From positions 931,383-995,382 of the forward strand of contig VUYV01000120.1 in assembly GCA_008711295.1 (NCBI GenBank): a DNA stretch of 64,000 nt, in the 5' to 3' direction. The position numbers and the translations under genes were made by a program. Below are positions 11,610 through 23,981 of this stretch, piece by piece. The notes beneath the pieces are model-generated. The model saw only the letters and a program-made list of their open reading frames with translations, was not told the DNA's origin and did no database searches. This DNA is from Anarhynchus alexandrinus (lineage: Eukaryota; Chordata; Aves; Charadriiformes; Charadriidae). Position 1 is the first letter of the stretch. Each line of letters opens with the position of its first letter.

Positions 11610-12806
11610 GTATTGATTGTTCTAAATGTCTGTGAATTCAAATTTGTTAAAGAAAATATGTTGAATTACTACGAAGTTACGTCATTATCTTGGTTTAGTT
11701 AGAGAAATTAGTTCCAGGAAGAATGGAGTAATTATTCTGAATAATTTATAGTATGTGGTATTTGTTTAAGAAAATGAAAAATTGCAGCAAGACACTGTTC
11801 TTCCATGATTAAATAATCACTATAGTAAAACCCTAAGAAAAACAGTGTTTCTCTGTCCTGTTAAGAGTTGTAATCCCTTATTGGCCCATGTCTGTCTTAT
11901 ACTGGCCTCAGTGTTCTGGCATGAAGACTGAGGATGTTCTTCATTCCTCTGTCTGCTCCTTGGCTGTACTTGAGTGGTTAGTGGCATGTATGTGTAGCCT
12001 GTTCACTGGTAGCCGGGTGTGCATGGAGCTGGCCGGTCTACTCTGTTCTCTTTCCATATATCTTTTCAAAAGTGTTTTTAATCTAATCTACTCTAAGCAG
12101 TAATTAATGTTGTTGTGCAACTGAAATGTTAACTGCTGCATGCTGAATGATAAGGTTGTAAACTAGGGTACATGTTTACAGGACAGGGTATTCTTTCTTC
12201 CAGTGGACTTCTGTCTTGTCCATTGCACAGGCTGGACAGTGTGAAGGCATGGTGATGCAGTGATTATTTTTCTATAGTTATTGTACCTTCTGTTTTTCTT
12301 TTGTGTTAGCTGTTATTCTGGCTTGGAGTTAGGTCCTCCAGAGTCCTGTGGTCAAGCTGTTCACTAAATAAAACAGAGACCATGGACTAAAATAGTGATC
12401 ATTATTTAAAAATTATATTATTAAATAACACTGTAGAAATCGCACATAAGTAAATTGCTTAAGGCACTTAGAGACTCCTGTGTGCTATGTTTTATAATAT
12501 TTTGGCTTACTTATTTTTTAATGAGAGTTACAGGTATTGTCCTAGAACTTTTAATGGTGAGGTATTCCATTAGAATTGGAAACAGCACATTTCAGTTTTC
12601 AGCATACAAGAAAGAGTTCTAATAATTTCTTTTTATGCTATGCAAAGAATTCCTGCGAACTTTTAAGATGGGTAAAGCATTTTTTTTGGATTCAGGCTAT
12701 CGACAATGAGGGGTGATTTAATTGCGTTCTTGTCATGAAGTTTTTCTGCTAATGCATTTTTCTGCGCAATATGAAATACCTAACAATTTCAATCTGTCTC
12801 TGTAAG
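11610..12806. other. Intron 7
   Basis: This is AT-rich intron with nothing recognised. It ends in 'tctgtctctgtaag', a pyrimidine-rich tract followed by an AAG acceptor. Confidence 0.65.
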
Positions 12807-12887
12807 ACTCCAGAAGATGTACACTGTGATGAGGAAGACATAAAGTTTCCAGGAACTAATTTCATTGATGTTACTGATGTCATGCAG
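12807..12887 (+). CDS. TALPID3 (KIAA0586): TALPID3 exon 8 of window
   Basis: This small symmetric exon has 27 codons, window residues 408-434, phase 0 to phase 0. It encodes TPEDVHCDEEDIKFPGTN then 'FIDVTDVMQ' and ends before 'gtaatt'. The E-[DE]-[IV]-K-F-P-G-T-N-F block is conserved in the family, which is why I accept the AAG acceptor at 12804-12806. The segment is strongly acidic. Confidence 0.9.
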
Positions 12888-15800
12888 GTAATTATATTGC
12901 AAAGGTGTCCTTTCCTTTTAAACGCTTTTATATTTTATATTGTTCTGTCATAACTGAAAACACAGTTGCTTTACTAGCAACTTTAAAAATACACATTGTG
13001 ACCAATAGTGAACTGTTTACAGTGCTATAAACAATATTAGAAATTACTGTGTGTTAGTAAGTAAAGAACCTTTGACAGATTACAATAAAAAAATAAAATT
13101 AGCTTTTATTTGGATGTGTTAGAATCCACTAGAAATAAAAGTAGTCCTCTAAAATCAGTGGTGATTATAGCACTTAGATATTAACAGTTTCAACATCTAA
13201 ATGTAATGCATATGTAAGATGTAATATGTTGTAATACAGTGTAATAAAAAGCATATGTAATCTTACAGATTTTACGTAGGGTGACCTATATTTTAAAATG
13301 TGAAAGTATTTTCTGAGTGTTCCCTTTTAGAAAGTTTTAATATAGAACAATTCGTGTATGTGTTTGAGGTCCTAAAATGCTTTAGCAAAATACCTCATTT
13401 CAGTCCAAAATCATACAACTAAGATAAAAAAAAGGGCAAGCAGTGTGTGGAAGTATATGTGTACAATATGTACTACTCATCTCATGGATCCCACTAAGAG
13501 CTAACAAGATTTTTTTTTTTTTCCTTGATGCCTAGCTGACGTGGGTCTGTGCAGATTTAACTTTTTTCGTTACTGGATTGTGATAACATGGGTTTATTGG
13601 AGATATTCTTTTACAGTTTAAATTTTTTATGTAGCAAAGTCCTTTGCTGACCTCTTGTCAGAGTCGGGGCTTACAAATGCCCAAGGTTGGTGATCCAGTG
13701 AAATCCGATTTCACTTCTCCAGATTAAGTGCAGAAGCAGAAACTCAGTGGTAGCTGGGAAAGGCTGCCTCTGAAGAAAGCAAGATGCTGCCACCCAGCTG
13801 TTGTGTAGTATCTTACCTCTGTGGAAGATGGCAGCTTCCACCTCCTGCTGCATTTAGGACTGAGTAAATATCAGGTGCTTGAAACTATTGTTGTTGGCTA
13901 GTATTTTTCTTGAAGTGCTCTTTCCACAAGCTTCTTTCCAGTGAGCTAGACTTGCTGTGGGCATATTAAAATCTACCCAAAAATGTATTCTTTTTACCTG
14001 TTCTATGTCCTTCTGATCCCTGGATTAGAGTGTGCATTAAATATTAACTCTATAGCCTACAGATCAGTATGGTGGATTTCTTTTTAAAAGGAATTTATCA
14101 TTTAACACTATCAGTTAAAACAGTCCTAAAGAGGTGGTTTACTTGTCAAAAGTGGGGAAATGCATTTTTAGTTTCAAACTTACCTTATGTTATTGGAGTA
14201 GAGGAGTTAAATCCATTTGGACAACTTTCTTCTGTTTGCACAAAAAAGCTTTATTTTTATAAGAGTAAATAAGAAAGCAGTTTAAGAAATCAGTTTATGA
14301 ACTAACAAAAAATGCAGCAATATTAATTTTTTATATGTGAATAATAGTTATTCATCTCTTTTTTCATTTTTCTCCTGGATTGCTTTTATCTTTTCTTTTT
14401 GGCAATGGGATATACTTTAACCACAATACCGAAAATGTTCCAAGTGAAACACATGTTTGGCCTATGACCACACAGACAATGTTCTTAAAAATGTGCAAGA
14501 CAAACACAATGTGGAAGCATAAAATCAACCTCTGGAGTGGCAGGGGTATTTAAGACATCAAAAGAAAGCCATGTTATCATTATAACAGAAGCTTCAGATC
14601 CATGAAAAAATGTGCATAAAATGCTGTACAGGAAAATCGCTTATTATCTCCCCCACCCCTTTTATTATGAAAACTTTATTCAGTTAAAACTGAAGAGGAT
14701 AAGTATTTGTGTGAAATATCCTTTTTTTTTCTTTTTTTTTTTCCCCTTCCCTGGTGTATATTGCAAAAAAAGGCTTCAGGACCCTGGCCCAGGCATTTCT
14801 TTTTCCTAGGATTTGCTTTACCTTTTCTACTAGAAGATACATAGTGAAGAGATACTTAGGAGTTGAAATGCTAGTTGTTAGCACTGGTAGCCCAACAGAG
14901 GCAAGGCTGCCACAGCTGCCTGCTCCCAGGTGCAGCCAGCAGCGAGGCTGAGTGTGGATACCCAGCAGGCATACACACAAACACGTGTATGCAGTACACA
15001 TGCACATACGTCTACACAAGTGGCTGCACAGATCAGCACTCAAAACAGCACCAATGTGCTGATCCTGTTCCCCTCGCTGGCAGTTCGGGATAGAGGTCTG
15101 GGATATATGTGTGCTTGTTAATGCGTACGTGTGTGTGTGTGTGTATACATGTATATACATAGGCATACATAAACACAGTGTGGAACTCTCCGGTATCTGG
15201 TGTCAGTCTACAGTAGCTGGCCCTGGGTCCTTGCCCTCCCCTCCCCTCCTCTGGCGCCTGGACATGCAATCCCCTAAAAGCCCCTTGCTCAGGAAAATAG
15301 TTGGAAATGGAGTTTAGCGAGGAGATGGGACTGACTGCACTGATCAGGCATAGAGCAAGGCCAGGCAAGCGTGCTGACCAGCCACTTGTTTACGTGCAGC
15401 CAGCCCCTTTTGTCCCCTTACCCCTCTATTTGCCCACATCTCGACCTCTCCAAACCACCTTGGTCCTTCCCTTTCCAAATTTCCCTGTAAACACCACATA
15501 AACAGTGTACCATCCCAAAATACTTCCCTGCATCCCTTAAGTCATCATGTCATCACCTCATCCAAATGCACCTGCTCAGCCTTGAGAAAGGTACATTGGA
15601 GAGTCTTTGCATGGGCTCATCTTGCTGGGTTTCACTCCTGGACACTGGGGCTGAAGCCCTCTCCTGTGATAGCCCTGGGAGTAGCTGGGTTGGGGTGCTC
15701 GGTTGTCATATTATGTTATCTGGGTTCTCTCATCTGTTATCGTTCCTCTGTGCTCCTTTGTGTGAGTGGAGACAAACCTTTTATCACCTAACCTAACAGT

Positions 15801-18731
15801 AATTTGTTTTAATAGTTTTGTGGATTAATGCAAGATGTCCCAACTTGTAAAACACAAGCTCTGCCATAGGAAGAGGTGATGTGCCTTGTTCTCCCATTGC
15901 AACCTTGCCGTCTAATGTTTAAAGACAGAATTCCATCTTCCAAAATAGTTGAATTAGGTGCTTTTATTGTGAAATAAGAAAATTCACATGTGGAATAAAG
16001 CAGAAAAGGCTGTTACAGCTTTGATTTACACACTTTGTTTTTGATCAGTGGTTGCACCTACAACAGTAGGTTCAGACTTTCTGAACAGAAGAGGTTTTGT
16101 AAGACCAGCCCTTGCATGAACCCTGCTTTATTCCAGTGAGAAACTTCCTCAGCTAACATAAGCCCAGAACAGACTCTCAGATTTAACGTGTTTGCTCTCC
16201 AACTCTTATGACCAGCCACATCCCGCAATGCCTTTAACAAATTTACTAGGATTTAAGATTAGAGACCCTTTTTGCTCTTTCTGAACACACCCTAATTGCA
16301 AGGTGGGGATTTGTTTCTTGGAATTTTTGCTTCCGTTTTGAATACCACCACACAATATATAACCTGCAGAGGTCAGAGTAAATGTATTTTCCTCAGCCCT
16401 CGTTTCCCATAATACGGTCTTTGGGGCAGTGATTTTTTCATGTGCATAACTCTTCAGACAAAAGGTCACAGGTGGCACCTGCAATGCAGCCTGATCTTGC
16501 CTGTGAAAATTGGTTTAGAAATCTGTCAAGAAGAAATCAATGACTAAGTTTTAGATGGCTTTAATAAAAGACTATGCATATACATGTTTGGTAATGGAAC
16601 AAAATTAATCTATATCACCTAATCATTTCAAACATTCTTTTAATTATCTGAGTGTAATTTGGGAAATAGAATTTCAGCTTGATACTTTGTAATAAAGTAC
16701 AATGATTAATATTCCAATCATATCTGAAAGACTTCCTAATTTATGCCATATTTTGTTTGGGAGTCATGATAGATATTTTCAACAGTCTCCAAGGGCGGTA
16801 AAATGCAGAATTGAGTGCAGATTATTCAGGATTGGTCTACAAAGTGATATACGTGCAAGTTCAATCTGTATATTTAAATACTGACTATTATATTATTTTT
16901 TTATTTCAGCAGAGATGATATATCACCCCAAAATGAAAATAATTTTCTTTTGGATTTGTGCACTATTAAATATAAAATATTTTTACACATAATTTAGAAA
17001 TGCAGGAGAACTGCAAAAGTTTGTCAGAAGTTACTAAATATATGTAAGATTTATTGTATGTACTTGGTTTCTTTAATCCAGATGTTTGTATTTTGCATAC
17101 TTTCAGAAAATATATTAAATAGGCAACATCAAAGAAAATTTATGGAGTAATGCAGTCAGAAGAAAATGTATAATGAAACACTGGACAAAGACATCTTTAC
17201 ATTTGCTGTCAGAATGAATTATGGTTATGAATACATATATCCTAACAGAATGAATTGCTTATCAGCTTGTAAGGCATCCAGTGCCATTCTGAGTTTAATT
17301 TTACTGTCTTATGTCTATGCCTAGAATGGTTTAGAGATCTTTGTCACCCAAATATAAGTATTCTGTTTTGCCTGCTTTGTAAATTGCAGCTTTTCTTTGA
17401 AGAATTATTACTATTTAAAGGTCCAGAAGGATCCCGCTCCCCAATAGCTATTTGGTGTAATAGGCATTATGGACCTATCTGACTTTTCAGTTTTAAAGTA
17501 TATTAGGTAGAAGTATTAATGCTGGGTTGGGGAAGGAGACAGGAAAAATGTTACTGTCTTTTTTTTTTTTTTTCTTTTTTGTTCTTTGTGTTTTTAGTGA
17601 TTTGTTATTTTATTCATAGAAAATATATAGCTTTTTTATTTAATGGGTTAAAAGTAAATTTAATTTATATAAGGGAAAAAAAGACTTCTTTCACTGTATT
17701 GGAGATTAATCTTAGTAAATGTATATTTACTGTGAGCTCTTCTCTGCAACATTGCATTCTTCTCACTGGTAATTTAGGGCTCAGCTCTTCATCTCTTTTT
17801 GGCATGCCAAATTTTCTTCTTAGAGAATCATGTTACTGTTTGAGACATTTGTTTTTAATATTATGAGTGAAGGATGCATGTTCTTATCCATCAGGAGACA
17901 TTTCTAAAGTGTTACATTACGATATGATGGGTTGGTGACTGCTTTTGGAGAATTAATGCTGTATGTGATCGGGGGGGAAAAGGAGGGTGGCATCTTTGGA
18001 AACAGTCAAACATTATAACACACACCGAGTAACTTCCATAACTCCTTAGAAATAGCACATTAAGGTTAAATTCACAGTGTCTGTGAAGATCTTGTGAATT
18101 GATTACCCAGAAATACCTTTTAACTTTCAGCGGCTGAAATTAGTGAAAGTGTAAACATACATGTAACATATGTGTAAACTATTAATGTCTAGTCTTCAGT
18201 GCTGGCAACTTTATTAGAATTTTGACTGGCTGCATGCTCATTAACTTTTGAGAATGTGTCCTTTCAGGCAGGAGACTTTAAAAGTTTAATTTCTTAAAAA
18301 AAAAAAAAAACCAACAAACAAAAAACCAAATCCAACCCAACAAGTAACTGTAGAAAGTTTCCTGATCCTTTTTTTTTTTTAAAGGAGGAGCATTTCTGCA
18401 GTATATATTAAAAAGAACTGACTTATGTCACAAGTAAATTTCTCAAGTATTAGCATTACCATTGGCTCCCTGCCCTGTGCAGCACAGGCAGGAAATATGA
18501 GCCAAATCATGTTTTACTTAGCAGTTCCTATAGCCTTATACCTCCACAGATTTATGGTTTGCTAAGTTTAGAATCGTATCAATTAACTACAACATACTAA
18601 GAAGGGAGAATGTGGTTTGTATGCTGTGGCACATCTACAAATGTTTCTCAAAGAAGAAAAATCTGACAGTTACCTCAATGACATTGCCTTGCAGAAACTC
18701 ACCACAACTTAATTTACTACTTATTTATTAG
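12888..18731. other. Intron 8 (5.8 kb)
   Basis: This large intron contains a GC-richer block at about 14880-15560 with a TG dinucleotide run (15127-15144), described separately. It also has T and A homopolymer runs at about 13510, 14722, 17559, 18295 and 18369. Otherwise it is AT-rich with nothing recognised. The acceptor at 18729-18731 follows 'tacttatttattag'. Confidence 0.65.
14880..15560. repeat. GC-rich, CA/TG-rich low-complexity block in intron 8
   Basis: Base composition changes abruptly from AT-rich intron to C/G-rich sequence. It has scattered CA/TG runs (for example 'cacacaaacacgtgtatg' near 14973 and an alternating TG tract at 15127-15144) and a C/T-rich stretch at 15230-15260 and 15400-15480. 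Open frames of 60-160 codons occur on both strands here because stops are depleted, and none resembles a protein I know. It could be a decayed unclassified repeat. Confidence 0.45.
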
Positions 18732-18928
18732 GATCAGGAAGACGAAAGGGATGAAATTCCAGAATTCTCTGAGCCTCTTCTGGAGCTTAATGGACAGTTT
18801 AAAGTTGCTTCACCAAAATACAATGGTCCTTTGTTTCCTCCAGTGACTTCTGCTCCTCAGCAGTCTTCTGATGTTTTGGATGAACTGATTCAAAGGAGAG
18901 AAACTATAGAAAACAAGTTGATAAATTG
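18732..18928 (+). CDS. TALPID3 (KIAA0586): TALPID3 exon 9 of window
   Basis: The exon runs from phase 0 to phase 2, window residues 435-499 plus part of Trp500. It begins 'DQEDERDEIPEFSEPLLEL', an acidic stretch. It then has 'KYNGPLFPPV' and 'DVLDELIQRRETIENKLI', a predicted helix running into exon 10. The donor is 'gtgagt'. The KYNGPxFPPV and ERRETxENxLIxW-type pattern is conserved across TALPID3 proteins. Confidence 0.95.
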
Positions 18929-19137
18929 GTGAGTTGCAATGTAACAAAGTGGCAAGAGAATATAAATGGAAGAAGGAGTGACTCTATAAGAGTACCTTCC
19001 CTTTCTTCTCCTTCCCTCCCTTCTCTTCTCCTCTTTCCTTTGAGCTGCTGCCTTGCATTTTATGTCAAGAATGCTCTTTTATATACTTTTAGGTGTCTTG
19101 GTGTTTGCTGATAGTTAAACAGGTTTTATTCTGCTAG
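18929..19137. other. Intron 9
   Basis: This short intron of 209 nt contains a CT-rich run at about 19000-19040. Nothing else is seen. Confidence 0.7.
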
Positions 19138-19256
19138 GGTGGAACAAGAAATAATGGCAAAAATTATCAGTGGGATGTACCCAGTTCAGAAAGAAACAGT
19201 GCCCAATGTTAGCATCTCAGAGAGTGAAGACAGTGAGACTGCAACCTCTGACATTG
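19138..19256 (+). CDS. TALPID3 (KIAA0586): TALPID3 exon 10 of window
   Basis: This 119-nt exon runs from phase 2 to phase 1, window residues 500-539. It completes Trp500 and reads '[17 protein letters not shown]', then a serine/glutamate-rich linker ending 'SETATSDI'. The W-V-E-Q-E-I-M-x-[KR]-I-I-S-G block is highly conserved and helical, and is likely a structured element continuing from exon 9. The donor is a consensus 'gtaagt'. Confidence 0.95.
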
Positions 19257-19847
19257 GTAAGTAGGAGTTATTGTTCTCAGCAGATGGGTCATCTCAATTT
19301 TTGGCTAATTTTAACAAGCTGTGTAGGTAGCTGTTGCCTGAGCCTAAGAGTGGATAAGGCTGAACCAGTGAAACTATAAAATGCAAAAGTACGTGCTTTA
19401 ATTTATGTTGAGATAGCACAAGCATTGTAATTTATTTCAATAGCCGTATCTGAAAAAAGAGAAAGAGCGCATAAAACACACCACTGTACAAAGAAACTTC
19501 TGTTATTGGCCATCTAAATCAGATTTGGCATTTTGCCAACCCTGTAATGCTTGTTTGCCTTTCTTTTGTTATTAGATATGTCAAAATTCCCTCCCTTATA
19601 GACGCGTGAGAATGGGAGACAAATGCATTTTTCCTGTGATGTCACTGCCCTTTGCCTGCTGCCTTCTTTTATGATCCTGAATTGCTTCTCTACTGTTGTT
19701 TATCTGTAAAATAAATTTAAAAAAAAAATCACTTTTTGCAAAGGAATGTTTAAAAGTTCATGGAGAATAAAATGAGTGGCTGCAGTATAGAACATGTATT
19801 TTAAGAAGTCAGACCTGGATGTGTGTTTTGTGTTTCTTCATTTTCAG
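19257..19847. other. Intron 10
   Basis: This AT-rich intron ends in 'tttcttcattttcag'. No feature is recognised. Confidence 0.65.
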
Positions 19848-20032
19848 TTGAAGTTGCAGGTGGTGGAGGATTTCAAGTCTTCATCAATGCTGGCGTGCCT
19901 GTGGACTCAGAAATGATAAGTCATTTTGTAAATGAAGCTCTCAGTGAGACAATTGCAACCATGCTGGGTAACAAGCAGGCTCAGAAAGCAGTTCCTGCTA
20001 CAAATGTTCTTCCAAGTGCAATGGCTATGATG
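19848..20032 (+). CDS. TALPID3 (KIAA0586): TALPID3 exon 11 of window
   Basis: This 185-nt exon runs from phase 1 to phase 0, window residues 540-601. It encodes a glycine-rich entry 'VEVAGGGGFQVFINAGVPV', then the amphipathic helix 'HFVNEALSETIATMLG', then a polar tail ending at ATG ATG before 'gtaaga'. The F-[IV]-[ND]-A-G-V-P-V and H-F-V-N-E-A-L-x-E-T-I motifs are conserved in the family. With exon 10 this forms one of the few segments of the C-terminal half that look folded. Confidence 0.95.
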
Positions 20033-22510
20033 GTAAGAGTCCATTTTATTTGAACTTCCCTGCTGAAGTTCTAAGGGATAATTTCCTCATGGCATGGTGG
20101 TTCAACTATCTGCAAGACAAATGACAGAAAAAACCTGATGAACTGAATGTGCATGATTTGCATTTTTTTATTATTTCTTATTATATCCCAGCAAGCAATA
20201 AGATTAAACCAATTTCACTTAAAAAAAAAAAAATTTGAAAGCTAAAAACAATTAATTCCTTGGTGCTGCATGCAAAGTGCTATATTTATTTATTTAATTT
20301 AAGGCTGAGCACAAAACTGATTTCTAAGGGAAAGACTTGATACTTAATTTCATGTTGTCAAAAGATAGCTCGTGTTTTTTTCAACAAAAATAGCTATGCT
20401 CCTTTATTGCAGAGAAATGAAATATGAAGAAACTTATTTCTTCATACAAAAGAAACAGAAGCTGAGAGAGATTTTATTTTTAGTCTTATGGGCTTTTAAC
20501 CAGTCTTTAATATCTGTTAAAATGAATATTAATTCTTTCTAAGTTTTGAGTTCAGTAGTTTTCAGTAAATGCTTAAATGATTAGTAGAGCTTCCTGTAAT
20601 ACAGGATAATTTTCTCTGTTCCCTTTGATAATCAAATGACAGCTGGCTCTTATTTTGATAACAACATGGCTGTGCTACAGTCTGGTGTTGTATGTCTTTG
20701 GGATGAATGTGGAAATTGCTGCACTTAGAAATCTAACTATTCAAAGCTTTGTTGAAAGTGAGATCAATTATTCTATTCTGCTACAGTGCATATATACTGA
20801 AATACCACCTCGTGCCTGCTGTTAAGTGACCACAGATTATTCTATAGTCATTTCGATGCTGTAGGCTTAAATACAGCTATCCTGCATCTAAAGAGCTCTT
20901 CCCCATTCCATTACAAATTAAGGAGGGTATGATGTTAAGGAGGACTGTTCTTTGGAGCTTGTTCTTCTGATACTTAGAAACCTCTTCGAATAACTATTCT
21001 ACGTTTCCTAATGGCCCTCTTAAGCCTTCTTGTTTCTGTACCAGCTTAAACAGAAATGTCCTTAGGCTGAAATGGTTGTTTTCGCCTTACTATATATATT
21101 CATTTGCACGCTTCAAGAGATTAGTTTTGTCCTTTTTGGCCTTTGTTTGATTAGGCTAAATAAAGAAATCATCTGTATGTGTACCATTTTTCAACTCTTG
21201 CTGATGAGCAGCACTTTTATGTTTTCCCATTGAGATTGGCCTTGACCATGGTAACAGTAATGTGCTGATGTACATGATATACATTTTTAATAACAATGTA
21301 GTATGCAAGATGGGGTTTCCTCAGTGCCTTGTGCTATAGTAGTGGTATTCTCCTGCCTTTATTGGAATCTCAGGTAATTAATTGTGTTTTTTAAAGTCTT
21401 TCCACATTTGTGGCTGTTATCCTTTGGATAATTTGTACGTTCATAAGGCTCTTTTCTTCTCCTTTTTCCATTTTTGCTCAGCTTATAGCAGAAGTTCTTG
21501 AATATGTAGTTTGTGCATTCTTAATCTACCTCTTCTTACTGTGAAGTTTCCTATCTAAACTTCAGCTGCCCACTTACTGAGTTCTTTGGTGTTCATGATG
21601 TCACACATTTGTGTGTGAACTGCCGAATGTGTTATGTTCCACTTCCCATAAGAGGTTTTTAGCCTGGAAGCTTTCCTTCAGCCCCATTATCTTCTTGTCT
21701 TTATGAAATGTCAGAGAACAGGGCTGGAAAAAACCTGGAAAGGTTGATAATATTCCTCCATAGCAGGCTAAACTCTATCATATTTGCTTGTCAGATTTAT
21801 CTACATCACTGTCAGTTTTTAAGGAATATCACAACTGTGTTTGTGTTTATTTTAGTGCTTTACCTTCTTGGCTATTGCTTTGTTTGTAATCTTTTCTTTA
21901 GCTGAGTCTCTTACCATGAAATTATCATACTGACTCAATTTTATCCATGTCATGAAATATTTTCTTGCTTAACACTGTATCAACTGCTTTATTAAAATTC
22001 ATATAATCATAAAATTCATATTTAGACTGGGCATTAGGAAACATTTCTTTACCGAGAGGGTGGTCAAACACTGGAACAGGCTTCCTAGAGAGGTGGTCGG
22101 TGCCCCAAGCCTGTCAGTGTTTAAGAGGCATTTGGGCACTGCCCTTAGCAGTATGCTTTAACTTTTGATCAGCCCTGAACTGGTTAGGCAGTTGGACTGG
22201 ATGATCGTTGTAGGTCCCTTCCAACTGAAATAGTCTATTCTATTCTATACATAATGGTTCCCAAATGTAATTGTTCTAATGCATAAATTAGTGTTTTTTA
22301 ATTTATTTTGTCCAGGCATACCATTTAGCATGGTGCAACTTTATGTTTAGATGGAGGGGTTAGATCCATGAAGCATGTATCTAAGCAACAACTGTTCGTG
22401 CTATGTGATAAAATGCCTTTCTCTTTCTTCCTCATCTATCTCTGGGGATACTTGGAAGATAGGAATTTTGCATCAAGATACTAACTGTGGTTACAATTTT
22501 TTTCCCTCAG
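20033..22510. other. Intron 11
   Basis: This 2.5 kb AT-rich intron carries a CR1 fragment near its 3' end (22022-22248). I recognise nothing else in it. The acceptor follows 'tttttttccctcag'. Confidence 0.65.
22022..22248 (+). mobile_element. CR1 LINE 3' UTR fragment with TTCTA tail
   Basis: The segment includes 'gggcattaggaaacatttct', 'aacactggaacaggcttc' and 'gtaggtcccttccaactg', then a pentamer tail 'ctattctattcta'. It is the same subtype as 3657-3818, on the same strand and 5'-truncated. It ends about 260 bp upstream of exon 12. Confidence 0.9.
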
Positions 22511-22670
22511 GAGTCTCTTGTGCCTACTCCATTGCCAACACCCCAGGCCACACCACCACAAACACCACCTTCAGAAAAAGAATTGCCTCCAGTCAAAACT
22601 CCAGAGTCTTCTCTGTCTCTTACAGAAATGAGTGGGGATGTTCATGAGCATGAAAAAATTAAAGAAACAG
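22511..22670 (+). CDS. TALPID3 (KIAA0586): TALPID3 exon 12 of window (proline-rich)
   Basis: This 160-nt exon runs from phase 0 to phase 1, window residues 602-654. It opens 'ESLVPTPLPTPQATPPQTPP', a run of TP and PTP units. It then has 'KELPPVKTPESS' and an acidic end 'HEHEKIKET'. It is intrinsically disordered by composition, with several proline-directed Ser/Thr sites and polyproline-type segments. The TPLPTPQ-TPP pattern is conserved in TALPID3. Confidence 0.93.
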
Positions 22671-23220
22671 GTAATGAAAATAATAATTGAAGTTTAGAAG
22701 TAGAAAATATGCTTTAATCTACTGCCTTTAATTTTCTTCTTCAAAGACATGTTATCTCTCAGAACAAATATTCTTGAGGCCGTAAGTCAAGTGGGAACTC
22801 ATGTGATACAAAAATTACAGGCTAATTCATATAAAAAGCAAACATTTCCTATTTGGTAACAGTTCTATTTTCAGACTTCATGCACATTTCTATGGTCTGA
22901 GTGATTTCTACCCCTCCACACTCTTTCACATCGGAAACATAGCTGTCTCTTGCTCCTTCCTGTGTTCTTAATGTTAATTAAGCCAAATTTACACTCTCCA
23001 AGTAAAGAAGCTTAGTTTTTAAAATGCTTACTTTCTTTAATAAGGGAGACTGCTCTGCAACTGAGGTTTTCTTCTAGCTCCTTCAGATGCCAACAGTGTA
23101 CTTAAAAGACACTGGTCTTAATCTAGTCTTGTCTCCATAACTATGGAACTGACTAACTCTCTGTCTGGGATTTACTTCCCACTTCCCTTTCTGATCTGAA
23201 ATTTGGCTTCACATATGCAG
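22671..23220. other. Intron 12
   Basis: This AT-rich intron ends in 'ttcacatatgcag'. No feature is recognised. Confidence 0.65.
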
Positions 23221-23446
23221 GAGTTCAGATTCCAGCTGTCACTAGCCGTGTTGGCACACCTGTGGTTACGCCTGTCAATACGCCTCCTAGAACAACCACA
23301 CCAAGCCCCCCTGCCTCAGAATGGGTGTCCAAAACTGCAAAAATGGAAAGTCCAAAGCCTCCAAACCCATGGGATGATGCAGAACTTCCTCTGGCAGAAG
23401 AGAAACTCAGTCCTTTAACTGAAGAACCATTCCGTCCCAAGGCTGT
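23221..23446 (+). CDS. TALPID3 (KIAA0586): TALPID3 exon 13 of window (TP-rich)
   Basis: This 226-nt exon runs from phase 1 to phase 2, window residues 655-729. It encodes 'GVQIPAVTSRVGTPVV', then 'TPVNTPPRTTTPSPP', then 'PKPPNPWDDAELPLAEEK' and 'EEPFRPKA'. The [KP]-P-W-[GD]-D-[AG]-[ED]-L-P-L-[AE]-E-E acidic block is conserved. I chose the donor at 23447 ('gt|gtgagt') over 23445, because only it gives a Val codon in frame with exon 14. Confidence 0.93.
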
Positions 23447-23981
23447 GTGAGTTGAACAGGCTGCATGGTTTTCTCATTTCTTAAAAGAAAGTACATATTA
23501 TTTCTAGATATATCCTCAAAAATTCAATAGAGAAATTATTAATGTGTATATCCAGAGGCATTGAGATAAGCCAGGATTCTTTTTTTGAATTTCTTGACTT
23601 ACGTGTTGGAGAAAAATGTGAAATCAGGACCTTTTTCAGAATTTATTGGTCCTAATTTATTGTTCTGTTGAACATTGTACTTTGTAAACTGGTATCGTTA
23701 CACCTGCCAGTAATAAATGTAGTGACAATGAAGTATTGCATTATTAGCATTTTATTTTTTCTATTACCTTAGTGGGAATACATGTTCTAATTTTTAGTTA
23801 TACCCAGAAATTCATTAGTAATATTATTTAACCATGTTGACTCTCAGGAGTATTGTGTAAAATGCTGTCCTCTTTCATTTGAAAAAAAACTTGCAAATTA
23901 ATTTCAGTATTGTTTTAAGACTTTAGTCTATATTGTTCAATGCGTTTTGCTGTATTCATAATGCATATTCTTACATTATAG
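23447..23981. other. Intron 13
   Basis: This AT-rich intron ends in 'ttcttacattatag'. Nothing is recognised. Confidence 0.65.

Noticed and set aside
14684..15166. 160-codon minus-strand frame with His/Thr-rich repeats
   Set aside because: It runs through CA/TG microsatellite-like sequence and a T run, with overlapping frames on the other strand. The open reading is a composition artefact.
23203..23440. Alternative open frames over exon 13 on both strands
   Set aside because: They are shadows of the proline-rich TALPID3 frame, which alone keeps phase with exons 12 and 14.
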